A stretch of DNA of 64,000 bases from contig LWTK01000032.1 in NCBI GenBank assembly GCA_003326205.1, positions 62,001 to 126,000 of the forward strand. Reading direction: 5' to 3'. The position numbers and the translations under genes were made by a program. The notes beneath the pieces are model-generated. The model made no database searches and was not told the origin of the DNA. It worked only from the letters and a program-made list of their open reading frames with translations. Below are positions 19,701 through 28,023 of this stretch, piece after piece (positions within the stretch are counted from its first letter, which is position 1; every line of letters begins with the position of its first letter). Source of the DNA: Nostoc sp. ATCC 43529 (GTDB lineage: Bacteria > Cyanobacteriota > Cyanobacteriia > Cyanobacteriales > Nostocaceae).

Positions 19701-20772
19701 AACGTCCATCTGCTGGGATACGAGACTCAACAGTTTCCAAAGTTAATTGCTGCGGCGCTCCTCGGACTGCAACCTGCACCGTTACAGGCGCTTGGGTTCC
19801 TCCGACTACCTGTGCAGAGATAGTATTTTGACCTTCTTGTAGCGAAACACCATACCATGTCTGCTTTACTAAGTTAGTACTCGCATCAGTTTCCGTCCGC
19901 CCCACTAAGGAAGGATCTACCAACACCCCATTTACCCGCAATTCCACCTGACTACCAGCAGGAAACTGCACAATTACCGTAGTAGCTTGTACATCTACAA
20001 CACTGTCAGCCGTCGGAGTCAAGATTTTGATTCCTGTAGAAATCGGTGGAGGTGAAGACACAGGCATATTTTCATTCACCCCTTGTCCCTCCTTCCCCCC
20101 ATCCCCACGTCCCCCCGTCCCCCGAAGTTCAGATCGCCGGAAGCCGGCGCTCTGACTTCTCTCCGCGTCTCCCTGTCCCCCTATCCCCACATCCCCATTA
20201 GCAATTTTGCGTAACCCTCTAGGTAACCCTACAGAACTTGCTGGTTGAAATGGTTGTATTTCCCTTCGAGATTGGCCTTTCTTATTTTCTATTCCTGCAA
20301 TTTTGCGTAAGCCTCTAGGCAATTCCACAGAAATTGCTGGTTGAAATGGTTGTATTTCCGTTTCACTTGGCTGGATATCTGAAATTGAACTAACAGTAGC
20401 CGATGCTAAAGAAGTTGAGGAAAATCCAACAGATGTAACCTCTTTAGAACTTCTCAACAAACGATAAGAATTTAAATCTTGCTGAATTCTTCTCCTAACC
20501 TTTGCGCCTACCCTTCGGGAACGGCTTTGCCGAATGCGCCTTTGCGTGAGCCTTTCATATCCCGAATCACCAACCCCAGAATTCACATCCATACTTTTTT
20601 CAACCACTTTATTTTCAACCGCTTGGTTTTTAACACCCTTCTCTGCTTGCAAAAACAGGTTTTCATTGGTGACTTTTGCTTGGACTATGGCAGGATACAA
20701 AACGAGGCTGAGAGCTACCGGCATCGCCCCCATCAACCTCAAGTTGAAAATAGTGTGCAGTCTAGGTTTCAT
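16744..20772 (-). CDS. Large exported protein with Ig-like region and predicted outer-membrane beta-barrel
   Basis: A 1,342-residue protein, last gene of a four-gene minus-strand operon; its start overlaps the preceding gene by 4 bases. Residues 1-33 form a signal peptide (LMGAMPVALSLVLYPAIVQA). Residues 35-230 are low-complexity and contain repeat-derived linkers, including two copies of a peptide with the core EIQPFQPA-SV-LPRGLRKIA. Residues about 235-450 look like invasin/Ig-like beta-sandwiches (VTVQVAVRGAPQQLTLETVE, RSTATIRGQLLDASGNRSN). From about 470 onward alternate aromatic/polar beta-strands with turns (LTGVIDLRLGARGTNYYGSL, LSAGYVFGEVDD) suggest an outer-membrane barrel. It is probably a surface structure or export pore assembled with the three upstream DUF11-type proteins. 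No enzyme motif is recognised. Confidence 0.75.
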   Translation of the reverse strand: MKPRLHTIFNLRLMGAMPVALSLVLYPAIVQAKVTNENLFLQAEKGVKNQAVENKVVEKSMDVNSGVGDSGYERLTQRRIRQSRSRRVGAKVRRRIQQDLNSYRLLRSSKEVTSVGFSSTSLASATVSSISDIQPSETEIQPFQPAISVELPRGLRKIAGIENKKGQSRREIQPFQPASSVGLPRGLRKIANGDVGIGGQGDAERSQSAGFRRSELRGTGGRGDGGKEGQGVNENMPVSSPPPISTGIKILTPTADSVVDVQATTVIVQFPAGSQVELRVNGVLVDPSLVGRTETDASTNLVKQTWYGVSLQEGQNTISAQVVGGTQAPVTVQVAVRGAPQQLTLETVESRIPADGRSTATIRGQLLDASGNRSNYDAVVTLIPTAGDFVEKDFKPDEPGFQVEAKGGQFTATLRSQLKAETVTIRAIVNNLEAFTQLQFETALRPSLLTGVIDLRLGARGTNYYGSLRDFIPPDKDNRTQLDFHSAIFATGTIGEWLFTGAYNSSRNLNEDCNCDNRLFRTYQFSEQNYPVYGDSSKVDVLAPSIDSVFLRFERSTGIPGSSPDFAMWGDYNTEEFTRRSQQFTSITRQLHGFKANYNLGNLQITGFYGNNLEGFQRDTIAPDGTSGYYFLSRRLLQPGSENVFIELEELNRPGTVLERKQLNRGPDYEIDYDRGTLLFREPILRTDIDETGQVLVRRIVVSYQYESEDSDSNIFAGRLQYNLSRELNRESWIGATYVQENQGVRDFQLYGADALIALGDKGKLIAEYAHSNHDSDVLGKVSGDAYRLEAEGQIANGIQGRAYYRFADTGFANNATVSFVPGQTRYGAQVIAKLSPTTNARVQYDHEDNFGIAPQPLDTFEELFAPRNDAIPGSKVDNSLTTITAGIQQRLGSAIFDLDWIHRDRQDRISPNALSSNSDQLRSRFTVPIAKNLTFQAQNELSLSSQKDSVYPDRTIFGLNWAVIPGVNVSLAQQFYSSGQLSGNSITSLNVNGEHKLGRDTTITGRYSILGGANELTTQGAIGLNNRWTIARGLRLNLAYEHVFGNFFNRTAAGQQYSQPYAYGQAASAIGFDGGDSYSVGLEYSDNPQFQASARYEHRSSSSGSNTVITAGAVGKISPSLTALVRYQQANSANQRLSGLADTANLKVGLAYRDPHSDKFNALLRYEYRQNPAIIPETILLGSGTGSQDHTFALEAIYAPNWQWEFYGKYALRNSTSYLANDLVGTSTVNLGQLRATYRLGYSWDLVGEARWIGQSNYSETGFVLETGYYLTPNLRLSAGYVFGEVDDRDFSGTRSAGGSYLGLTVKLDDLFDGFGQQKPVPRREEKSTVQSLVDKLRQSN
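20124..20159. repeat. In-gene 36-bp hairpin inside a C-rich repeat tract
   Basis: GAAGTTCAGATCGCCGG (20124-20140) pairs with CCGGCGCTCTGACTTC (20144-20159), nearly perfect, around a 3-base loop. It lies inside a C/T-rich tract (about 20085-20200) typical of intergenic repeats, yet here it is translated in the minus-strand surface protein as the Gly/Arg/Asp-rich linker GGQGDAERSQSAGFRRSE and following residues. Confidence 0.75.
20211..20360 (-). repeat. In-gene direct repeat encoding QPFQPAxSVxLPRGLRKIA
   Basis: Two copies (about 20211-20265 and 20283-20354) of a sequence read on the minus strand encode EIQPFQPAISVELPRGLRK and EIQPFQPASSVGLPRGLRK, separated by a short Lys/Gln-rich stretch. 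It is an internal tandem duplication in the linker region of the large surface protein. Confidence 0.75.
20495..20560. repeat. Dispersed palindromic repeat embedded in coding sequence
   Basis: CCTTTGCGCCTACCCTTCGG and then GAACGGCTTTGCCGAATGCG is a dispersed repeat of the kind found between genes at 5300-5340. Here it lies inside the surface-protein gene and is read as the Arg-rich segment RRIRQSRSRRVGAKVRRRIQ. The frame is preserved. Confidence 0.7.
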
Positions 20773-22310
20773 TTTTTGACTGTTTCCTGAAATGTGGGGG
20801 TGACACCGAAGTTCATACGTACCAATCCACCTGGTTCTAAATGCACTAGGCGAGATTGGCTATTGCGTTCGCGGAATTTTTTATTGGGAGCTAGGGCATA
20901 ACCAGGTACACTACTGAGGTCTAGAACACCTGTGTGGTATCCAGGTAAGACATTCGCTAAAGAGAACAAACCATTCGGATCTGTAGTGATGCGGTTACCA
21001 TCTTCTAGAAAAACTACTGCATTGGGTATTCCAGGCTCACCACGCTGTTGTTCGCCGTCAAAGTTTTTATCAACAAACACCCGACCGATAATCGTGCCAC
21101 AATCAGAAACGATTCCAGGACGAATTTTCAGTTGGTGTGTTGCTGGGCCATCCTTAGTACTAAAACTGTTATCAATTCGTTGAGCATTAACGATCGCACT
21201 ATTGCGACCACTACCACGCATAGCATCGGCTGTTAATTGAGCAGCGTAGGCAATATTCAAGACTTTCCCTGTGGGAATCGTCATGTCTGTCCGGAATATC
21301 ACCGTATTTCCATTCCTTTCCGACGTGATAGGAACTGCTGCACCATCCATCTCTCCCTGCACAGATTTCGGCAAGAACTGGAATCCTAAAGGGAGGTTAT
21401 CCGTAATAACTACATTGTTTAAACCAACATCAGCCAGATTTTTTACCGAAAGGCGATAGATTACCGTATCTCCAGGTTCAGCAGTAGCGCGATCGCCTGT
21501 TTTAATAATCTGCAACTGATTGGCTTGACACAAATTTGTAGTAAATTCAAAGGCTAATAAATCCAATCCCACTGTTTCTGCATTGGGAACTAAAACAACT
21601 GTTTGCTCTACTCTGGTTTCACCTGTAAGACTAATTGGTTGCCCATCCAAAGAAGTAGCAACATATTGCACAACATCATTACTATCTTTGGCAATAATTT
21701 CAATCTTGACGCGCCGTTGTCTGTAGATCGAATTTGATGGGGGATTGACTACAAAAATATAAGTTCTACCCGGATCGGTTTGACCTTTGTTTGGATCTAG
21801 CAAAAAATTGTAGACACCAGCAGGATTATTTGTAATGAAATATGGGTTACTATTTTCAATATTTGGCGATTTTCCCCCAGGCACATTGTTATTAGGAATA
21901 TCCGGTAACTCTGTGCGAGTCAAAGCAGCTAAACTGCCCAATTCTGTGCCCGTCGGGTCGCTAGGGTTAAGTTCGTATACCCCAACTGAAAAACCTGTAT
22001 AGTCCGGTAAAAGTGTACCAGCACAACCTAAAATCCTTCCTAATGGGTCAACTAATGGACTAGGAGTAACGTTAAGCTGGCTAGAACTTCCTTGATATTG
22101 ATAGTTACTAGCTGGGTCTGTATAAGTATAAGTAGCTTGATTTGTGATTGCGGAAGATGCAACTTGACTATTATTTTGTTGGGCTGTTGCTGATATAGGT
22201 AAACTAGTATATAAAAAGCTTCCCAGCAGAATATTTGCTGTTAATTTTTGCCACCAGCTACTACTAAAATTAATTTGCTTTTGTTTTTGAGGACGGCTCA
22301 CAGAAAACAT
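20769..22310 (-). CDS. Exported DUF11 / SdrD-B-like protein
   Basis: A 513-residue protein, third gene of the operon. The N-terminus is a long signal sequence (positively charged start, hydrophobic NILLGSFLYTSLPISA, likely cleavage after ATA). A beta-rich N-terminal region follows (residues 60-250). Residues about 270-370 are a DUF11 repeat (LQIIKTGDRATAEPGDTVIY, VVITDNLPLGFQFL), a fold typical of bacterial surface proteins. Residues about 405-500 resemble an SdrD B-like/carboxypeptidase regulatory domain (GRVFVDKNFDGEQQRGEPGI), with acidic residues suited to calcium. No LPXTG sorting signal is present, as expected for a Gram-negative envelope. It probably acts outside the cytoplasmic membrane together with the barrel protein whose start overlaps its stop. 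Confidence 0.78.
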   Translation of the reverse strand: MFSVSRPQKQKQINFSSSWWQKLTANILLGSFLYTSLPISATAQQNNSQVASSAITNQATYTYTDPASNYQYQGSSSQLNVTPSPLVDPLGRILGCAGTLLPDYTGFSVGVYELNPSDPTGTELGSLAALTRTELPDIPNNNVPGGKSPNIENSNPYFITNNPAGVYNFLLDPNKGQTDPGRTYIFVVNPPSNSIYRQRRVKIEIIAKDSNDVVQYVATSLDGQPISLTGETRVEQTVVLVPNAETVGLDLLAFEFTTNLCQANQLQIIKTGDRATAEPGDTVIYRLSVKNLADVGLNNVVITDNLPLGFQFLPKSVQGEMDGAAVPITSERNGNTVIFRTDMTIPTGKVLNIAYAAQLTADAMRGSGRNSAIVNAQRIDNSFSTKDGPATHQLKIRPGIVSDCGTIIGRVFVDKNFDGEQQRGEPGIPNAVVFLEDGNRITTDPNGLFSLANVLPGYHTGVLDLSSVPGYALAPNKKFRERNSQSRLVHLEPGGLVRMNFGVTPTFQETVKK

Positions 22311-22386
22311 CTCCTCTGGATGCCAAGCTGATTGTTAATAAAAAAATTATCAAAACAGAATTCAGAATTCTGCATTCTTCTTTCAA

Positions 22387-22953
22387 TCAACGCACTTGGG
22401 TTTGATAAGTCGCCTTGACTGTCGTCTTTGCTGGAACTGACGAAATCTGTAAACGGATGTGGGTGTAAGCAATGGCTGGCGCTGGTTTAGTTTCCACTTT
22501 GCCGTTAGGAACAGTAACTTTAACGGTGGGATTTTCGACGAAGCTACGCCCACCATCAATGCTATAAGTGATTTTTCCATTATTAGTTACATTTGCAGAT
22601 TTAAGTACGTAGACCATTCCTCTAGGAATGGGTTGATTCAGAGTCAAATTTTTCACTGGGCGATCGCTCTGATTTTCGCCGCTCAAGGTATACCTCAATA
22701 CATCTCCAGGTCGGACCACGGCTTGACCTTTCAAAGGTTCCCATTTCTGGCTTTGCTTACCCTGCCGATCTTGAATCACCACTAGCTTTTCAGCTTCTAA
22801 GCGCAATTGAATTTGCGCTTGAGTTTTGATATTTTGAGCGTAGGCACTTCCTGAATGCCAAATATTTGCAACTCCTGGAAATTGAGCCAAAAATGGAGCT
22901 GTAGCTATTAGCGCGAACGCACCCAAACCTGTAAGAGAAGCACCTTTCATCAT
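22387..22953 (-). CDS. Small exported DUF11-like protein
   Basis: A 188-residue protein, second gene of the operon. It has an N-terminal signal peptide (LTGLGAFALIATAPFLAQF, with the likely cleavage site near AYAQ). The rest is one beta-sandwich of DUF11 type: VVRPGDVLRYTLSGENQSDR, LNQPIPRGMVYVLKSA, then ITYSIDGGRSF and a C-terminal strand ending in VKATYQTQVR. It shares the phrase SIDGG with the first gene of the operon, so the three DUF11-type proteins seem to be related. Periplasmic or surface location is inferred from the signal peptide. The gap to the next gene is 76 bases. Confidence 0.75.
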   Translation of the reverse strand: MMKGASLTGLGAFALIATAPFLAQFPGVANIWHSGSAYAQNIKTQAQIQLRLEAEKLVVIQDRQGKQSQKWEPLKGQAVVRPGDVLRYTLSGENQSDRPVKNLTLNQPIPRGMVYVLKSANVTNNGKITYSIDGGRSFVENPTVKVTVPNGKVETKPAPAIAYTHIRLQISSVPAKTTVKATYQTQVR

Positions 22954-23094
22954 AAATAAGTTCTAGAATCGTTGATTGTTGACTTATATTTCCCTGCTTT
23001 TGCTAATAAATAGTCACTTTCCTCTTACTTGAGGTTTGTGGGAGTGAAGCCAACTGTTTGCGGCAATAACGCAAACGTCCCCACTCCCAACGAA

Positions 23095-25638
23095 TTAGTT
23101 AACTCTGCGTTGGAAAGTAAACGTTCTTTGAACGCCCGGTGCGATAACGCCAGTTACAGTATCCACATATTTAGTAACATCAGTATTTACCGTACTTCCG
23201 GTTTGGTCGATGCCAGAGCTAGTAGCGGGATTACCGCTGAAGAATTGAATAGTTGCACTTCCAGAATCTTTAGCTGAACCAACAATATTGCTAGTATCAA
23301 TTTGACCGCTGGCATCGTTGTCTTTCGCCCAGTTGTTGGGGCTTTGCGTACCATCTTCAATAATCACAACTTTGTCAGCATTCAAAATCACGTTACCAGT
23401 TCCAGATTGAGGCTCAGAAATGTTAGTGTACTGAATTTGATACTCAATAATGTTTCCTGGTGCAGGCTTTTTCGGGTCAGTACTGAAGGTACCATCATTT
23501 CCTTGAACTACAGGCCCGCTTCCTTGTAATACCCGTGAAAGTTTCAGTAGTTTCAAGTAACCAGTGTAGACGCGATCGATAGTGATGTTAGTTGAATCAA
23601 AGGTATTATCGTTGCCAGTATCCTTGATTCCATCTCCGTTAGTATCCGTCGTGTAGTTGTCAATAGAAGCAATGATGGGTACTGGGAAGCCTCTATTAAT
23701 ATCGGTGGATAACTGGGTACCTGGAGGCAAATCAACTTCTACACCATAGTTAATAGTTGCATTAGGAGCAAAGTTGGGAATTGTTATTGCTGTACCAGAT
23801 GATAATGTAAACGCTCCATTGTTGTAGGTATAGACAGCAGACTGACTATTATAGGTAATAGTCACCTTCGTATCATTCGGTAAATCTCCTGGAACTGTCG
23901 GTGGCGTTGGCTCTATCTTCAAAACGCCTGGGTCAGTACCACTATTCTTAACTGTGTTAGTGAAGCCGACTGACTGAGGATCGAGTGTACTACCAGGTAC
24001 TGTACCGGCAGGAACGAGAGAAGATTTATTCGTAAAGTCATCGTTGGTTCCACCTGATGGCCCGGTAGCATCCGGCGCATTCTGCGGCCCGTTGAGTATC
24101 GCTGAGGTCACAGGTGTTTGCAGCGTGAAGACATTCGCTTCACCTCCTGGTGTACCATCACCGGTGTTGTTGTTGCCTGTGTCAGTTCCAGTTTCCGGAG
24201 TTGTTGGAGTATTAATATAGCCATCATCAACGCTGCCCTCTGGGAAAGTATCGGGAACACCATCGCCGTTGCTATCTGTACCCAGAGGAGGTGTCATATT
24301 GCCTGGTGGGCCATTGTAGTTGCTGGGATTTTGGTCGCCGGATTCGTCGTATACTGGAAAGTTACTGCCGGGTGTTTGACCAAATAATTGGGCGATGTTA
24401 GCGACGGTTAAGGGTGAAGTTGCAGTTGATTCAACAGCTAGCTGAATTGAGAAGCCATTCACCGTTCTACCAGGAGCGATGGAACTAATAGTAGCTGGAA
24501 TATTGATAAAACCAACGCGAGTGACTGAGGCTAAAGGTGGTGCTGTGGTAGTCCAATTAGCTGCATTCGCATCAATCCCAATTGGGTCAGCGGTATAAAC
24601 AGTTTGCCAACCAGGCGGTGCAGTTGGTACGCCTGTCAAATCTGTACCCGCAGGAATCGCATCAGAAACTAAGATATAAGTACCAACAACACCATTAACA
24701 TTGATGCTTGTCCCCGTCAAAGGTGCTGGTGTAATTCCCTGTCCTGTAGGATCGTTAGACTCAACTCGCAAACTCAAATCATAAGTCAACTTGTCATCTG
24801 TAATTGCAGTCGTACCAGCATTGTTATAGCCGCTGCGAATCTTGAGAACGGTGGCTAAAGTGTAGGTCTTCACTGTTAAACCAACCTGAATTTGCTGGGT
24901 GGCGCTAGCTTCCCGCGTACCGTTAACTGGTAGGCCAGCTACCTCACCAACAACACTACCATCAGGGTTATCTGCGGTATAAACGTCGCCACCATCAGGA
25001 TTCCGCAGTTGATTTTGAGCGCCACCAGGAGTGTTACCAAGGGTAACGGTTATTACGTCATTAGTTTGAGCGCCAGCCTGTACAGTAACTGGCACACGCA
25101 CCAATACCGTACCACCAGGCGAAACCGAGGGCGTGAATACCTCAGTACTAGTGATATTTTGCCAGGTTTGGCCGCCGTCAATACTGTATTGGAGGCTATT
25201 AGGTGTACCACCATTTGGTAATGTTCCAGAAACTGTACCCGGCCCGGTTGTTGTAGCTAAGTTAGGAATCCGGAATTGGGTGGGGTCGTTACCTACGTTA
25301 GTCAGGGTGTAGGTGTAGATAAGTAAGTCACCAACTTGGACTGTTGTATTGGTAGGACTAGAAGTGGCATCTGTGACACCAGACGCACTGACCGTGATAC
25401 CAGCAACTTCCGCTACGGTGACAACTACAGTGTTGGAAGTGGCGTTGATTGTTGTCCCTGGACTGTTGGGATCTTCGTAGGTTGCTGTGGCTGTGTTACT
25501 GATAGATGTACCCGCTGTAGTTCCGTCAGCTAATACAGGTGCAAGAAATTGGAAAAGGCTACCAGTTAATAATGCTGTTGCTACTAAGGATTGATAGCAG
25601 TAACGCTGCTTGTTTACAAATTTATTTTGTTTTACCAT
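23095..25638 (-). CDS. Large exported DUF11-type beta-repeat protein with Asp-rich calcium-like loops
   Basis: An 847-residue protein and first gene of the operon. The signal peptide covers about residues 1-37 (YQSLVATALLTGSLFQFLAP VLA). The body is made of Thr/Gly/Pro-rich beta domains: DUF11-like near 75-200 (VQVGDLLIYTYTLTNVGNDP) and near 720-847, where IIEYQIQYTNISEPQSGTGN leads to the end. Two Asp-rich loops, DSNGDGVPDT and DTNGDGIKDTGND, resemble the calcium loops of thrombospondin type 3 or dockerin repeats. No catalytic motif is seen. The composition (few Lys/Cys, rich Thr/Gly) fits a surface-exposed structural protein. The three genes downstream follow closely on the same strand, so they are likely co-transcribed from a promoter at about 25640-25740. 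Confidence 0.78.
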   Translation of the reverse strand: MVKQNKFVNKQRYCYQSLVATALLTGSLFQFLAPVLADGTTAGTSISNTATATYEDPNSPGTTINATSNTVVVTVAEVAGITVSASGVTDATSSPTNTTVQVGDLLIYTYTLTNVGNDPTQFRIPNLATTTGPGTVSGTLPNGGTPNSLQYSIDGGQTWQNITSTEVFTPSVSPGGTVLVRVPVTVQAGAQTNDVITVTLGNTPGGAQNQLRNPDGGDVYTADNPDGSVVGEVAGLPVNGTREASATQQIQVGLTVKTYTLATVLKIRSGYNNAGTTAITDDKLTYDLSLRVESNDPTGQGITPAPLTGTSINVNGVVGTYILVSDAIPAGTDLTGVPTAPPGWQTVYTADPIGIDANAANWTTTAPPLASVTRVGFINIPATISSIAPGRTVNGFSIQLAVESTATSPLTVANIAQLFGQTPGSNFPVYDESGDQNPSNYNGPPGNMTPPLGTDSNGDGVPDTFPEGSVDDGYINTPTTPETGTDTGNNNTGDGTPGGEANVFTLQTPVTSAILNGPQNAPDATGPSGGTNDDFTNKSSLVPAGTVPGSTLDPQSVGFTNTVKNSGTDPGVLKIEPTPPTVPGDLPNDTKVTITYNSQSAVYTYNNGAFTLSSGTAITIPNFAPNATINYGVEVDLPPGTQLSTDINRGFPVPIIASIDNYTTDTNGDGIKDTGNDNTFDSTNITIDRVYTGYLKLLKLSRVLQGSGPVVQGNDGTFSTDPKKPAPGNIIEYQIQYTNISEPQSGTGNVILNADKVVIIEDGTQSPNNWAKDNDASGQIDTSNIVGSAKDSGSATIQFFSGNPATSSGIDQTGSTVNTDVTKYVDTVTGVIAPGVQRTFTFQRRVN

Positions 25639-25782
25639 AGGTTTTGTTTGTTTGCTGAACTTGTGTCCTGAGTTTCAAAGAGGATAAAGTTCGGCAATTT
25701 TTTAAAGAATTACCGATGATATTTGCCTAAAACTTTAATGTTTTGAGAATGCAGACTTGAGGAGTTAAAGCAAAATTGCTGA

Positions 25783-25870
25783 ATTCTCCGAATCAGAATT
25801 CCCAGAGAAGTTCGAGCCGTTCGCGTAGCGTCTCGAAGAGAGGCTTCCTCGGATCGAAACTTCGGAGAAT
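25783..25870. repeat. 88-bp nested inverted repeat (MITE-like)
   Basis: The outer ends are a perfect 10-bp inverted pair, ATTCTCCGAA (25783-25792) and TTCGGAGAAT (25861-25870). Inside, AAGTTCGA (25808-25815) faces TCGAAACTT (25854-25862), and the core carries CCGTTCGCGTAGCGTCTCG, which recurs in part at 55650-55680. No transposase is encoded; it has the form of a non-autonomous or REP-type element. Confidence 0.7.
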
Positions 25871-26517
25871 AAAACACCCTTAACACCTGGTTTTGAGACC
25901 TAGTTTGTGTATTTCAAGCTTCTTGAATCCTGTCAGTTATTGACACTCCTCACCAAGTATGTTATTGCAATACTTTCAAATAATTCGCCGATCTCAATTT
26001 GCGATCGCCTTTGATAATCAAGGCTAGTAATCACAAGTATGGGGAACTTACTGTTGCGTACTGCCGAATTGTTTATGCAAGTAGAAATGTAACTTTTGCT
26101 GCAAAAAAAGTCCACCGTATAAATAAGTAACTTGTCTAGTGGTGAATGATTGTATTAAAGATTAAAATTCAAATTTATTTTTGTAATATCAATAGCAAGT
26201 TTAATCTTGAATCCAAGATAAAAAATATTAAAGCCTATATCTGAAAATACTTTTGGCTCTTTGCTGTTATATATTTTCTCTACTCTATAAGGTCATTTGA
26301 ATAAATTTAGTAAGCAATTTAAAGTCACAATCATTCCAATAAATGCATATCCATCATATATAAAATGCAATTTAATCATAACTACTAACAGTATTAAGAC
26401 TGAATATCTCAAACTCAGATCTGAATTTGTAACTAGAAATAAGTAAGTGTAAATACTAAATACACGAATTTATTGATAGTAAAATTTTACAAAAATTATT
26501 ACTATCACTACTAATAA

Positions 26518-26540
26518 TACCCGACAATTTTTGTCGGGTA
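26518..26540 (+). promoter_or_regulatory. Perfect hairpin in the thrC upstream region
   Basis: TACCCGACAA (26518-26527) pairs perfectly with TTGTCGGGTA (26531-26540) around a 3-base loop, about 70 bases before thrC. It is not followed by a T-run, so it is a weak candidate for a terminator. A regulatory site in the promoter or 5' leader is possible. Confidence 0.6.
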
Positions 26541-26610
26541 TGTTTGACTGGTATTTTTACTCGTGTTACTATCAGGCGACAGTTGATGGACAGACAGGGA
26601 AAGCTAGTTT

Positions 26611-27918
26611 ATGACTCAGGCAATCACAACCCAATCCCAAGTCAGTAATGCCACATTTTTCAAAGCCTTGAAATGTAAGGAATGTGGTGCGGAATATGAA
26701 CCCAAAGCCAGCAATGTTTGTGAGTTGTGCTTTGGGCCTTTGGAAGTCAAGTATGACTACAGTGCCCTGCGTCAGACCGTCACTCGTGAAACAATTAAAG
26801 CTGGCCCTAATTCAATTTGGCGCTACCGTCCCTTTTTACCTGTCGCAACTGATAACGTTATAGATGTGGGAACTGGTATGACTCCCTTGGTTCGTTCCCA
26901 CCGTCTTGCCCGCCGCCTGGGTCTAAACAAGCTTTATATTAAAAATGATGCCGTGAATATGCCCACCCTTAGCTTTAAGGATCGGGTGGTATCAGTTGCC
27001 CTCACCAGGGCGCGAGAGTTGGGCTTTTCCACTGTTTCCTGCGCCAGCACTGGTAACTTGGCAAATTCTACAGCTGCGATCGCTGCTCACGCCGGTTTAG
27101 ATTGCTGTGTGTTCATCCCCGCAGATTTGGAAGCTGGTAAAATTCTCGGCAGTCTGATTTACAGTCCCACCCTAATGGCAGTAAAAGGCAACTACGATCA
27201 AGTCAATCGTCTGTGTTCGGAAGTTGCCAATACACATGGTTGGGGATTTGTCAATATTAATTTGCGTCCTTACTACTCCGAAGGTTCCAAAACACTAGGC
27301 TTTGAAGTTGCAGAACAACTTGGTTGGGAATTACCCGACCATATTGTTGCTCCTTTGGCTTCTGGTTCGCTATTTACCAAAATTTATAAGGGTTTCCAAG
27401 AATTTGTCGAAGTTGGTTTAGTAGAAGGTAAGAAAGTCCGTTTCAGCGGCGCTCAAGCTGAAGGTTGTTCGCCCATCGCCCAAGCATTTAAAGAAGGGCA
27501 CGACTTTATTAAACCAGTTAAACCGAATACAATTGCTAAATCAATTGCCATCGGTAACCCAGCAGACGGCATTTATGCTGTGGATATAGCTCAGAAGACT
27601 GGTGGTAACATTGAATCAGTCAATGATGCAGAAATTATTGACGGCATCAAGTTGCTGGCAGAAACCGAAGGCATCTTCACAGAAACAGCGGGTGGTACAA
27701 CCGTAGCTGTGCTGAAAAAATTGGTGGAAGCTGGCAAGATCGATCCAGATGAAACTACCGTGGTTTACATCACTGGCAATGGTCTGAAAACCCAAGAAGC
27801 AGTACAAGGCTATATTGGCGAACCCTTGACTATTGATGCCAAACTCGATAGTTTTGAACGTGCCCTAGAGCGATCGCGTACTCTGGATCGCTTGGAATGG
27901 CAACAAGTTCTCGTTTAA
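26611..27918 (+). CDS. thrC: Threonine synthase
   Basis: A 435-residue PLP enzyme converting O-phosphohomoserine to threonine. The N-terminus carries a rubredoxin-like zinc ribbon (Cys22, Cys25, Cys37, Cys40), common in cyanobacterial ThrC. The PLP lysine is Lys123 in LSFKDRV. The SCASTGNLANSTAA loop binds the cofactor phosphate, and VAPLASGSLFTKIYKGF and VVYITGNGLKT are family motifs. Length fits the form with a zinc ribbon. A ThiS/MoaD-like gene follows about 105 bases downstream, and this pairing is known from many cyanobacteria. The start is the first ATG in the frame. Confidence 0.94.
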   Translation: MTQAITTQSQVSNATFFKALKCKECGAEYEPKASNVCELCFGPLEVKYDYSALRQTVTRETIKAGPNSIWRYRPFLPVATDNVIDVGTGMTPLVRSHRLARRLGLNKLYIKNDAVNMPTLSFKDRVVSVALTRARELGFSTVSCASTGNLANSTAAIAAHAGLDCCVFIPADLEAGKILGSLIYSPTLMAVKGNYDQVNRLCSEVANTHGWGFVNINLRPYYSEGSKTLGFEVAEQLGWELPDHIVAPLASGSLFTKIYKGFQEFVEVGLVEGKKVRFSGAQAEGCSPIAQAFKEGHDFIKPVKPNTIAKSIAIGNPADGIYAVDIAQKTGGNIESVNDAEIIDGIKLLAETEGIFTETAGGTTVAVLKKLVEAGKIDPDETTVVYITGNGLKTQEAVQGYIGEPLTIDAKLDSFERALERSRTLDRLEWQQVLV

Positions 27919-28023
27919 TTATTTGTCACTAGTCATTAGTCATTAGTCCTTTGTTAAAACCAAGGATAATGGACAATGGACAATGGACAAATCTTTACTT
28001 TTCACTTTTAACTTTCTACTTCT
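27919..28023. repeat. CATTAGT and GGACAAT heptamer repeats
   Basis: The thrC-thiS-like spacer holds CATTAGTCATTAGTC and then AATGGACAATGGACAATGG, two short 7-bp tandem repeats of the cyanobacterial heptamer type. Confidence 0.7.

Larger units (their letters stand above)
25639..26610. other. Long intergenic region (about 970 bases)
   Basis: Divergent promoter region for the surface-protein operon (minus) and thrC (plus). It contains the nested inverted repeat at 25783-25870 and the hairpin at 26518-26540. The rest is very AT-rich. A 60-codon minus-strand frame at 25933-26115 has no recognisable features and is not accepted as a gene. Confidence 0.6.

Noticed and set aside
16763..20790. Many open frames opposite the surface-protein operon
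   Set aside because: They are shadows of the long minus-strand genes, with poor composition and no start signals.
25933..26115. 60-codon minus-strand frame in the long intergenic region
   Set aside because: No ribosome binding site, no domain, no neighbour relation; sequence is AT-rich noise.
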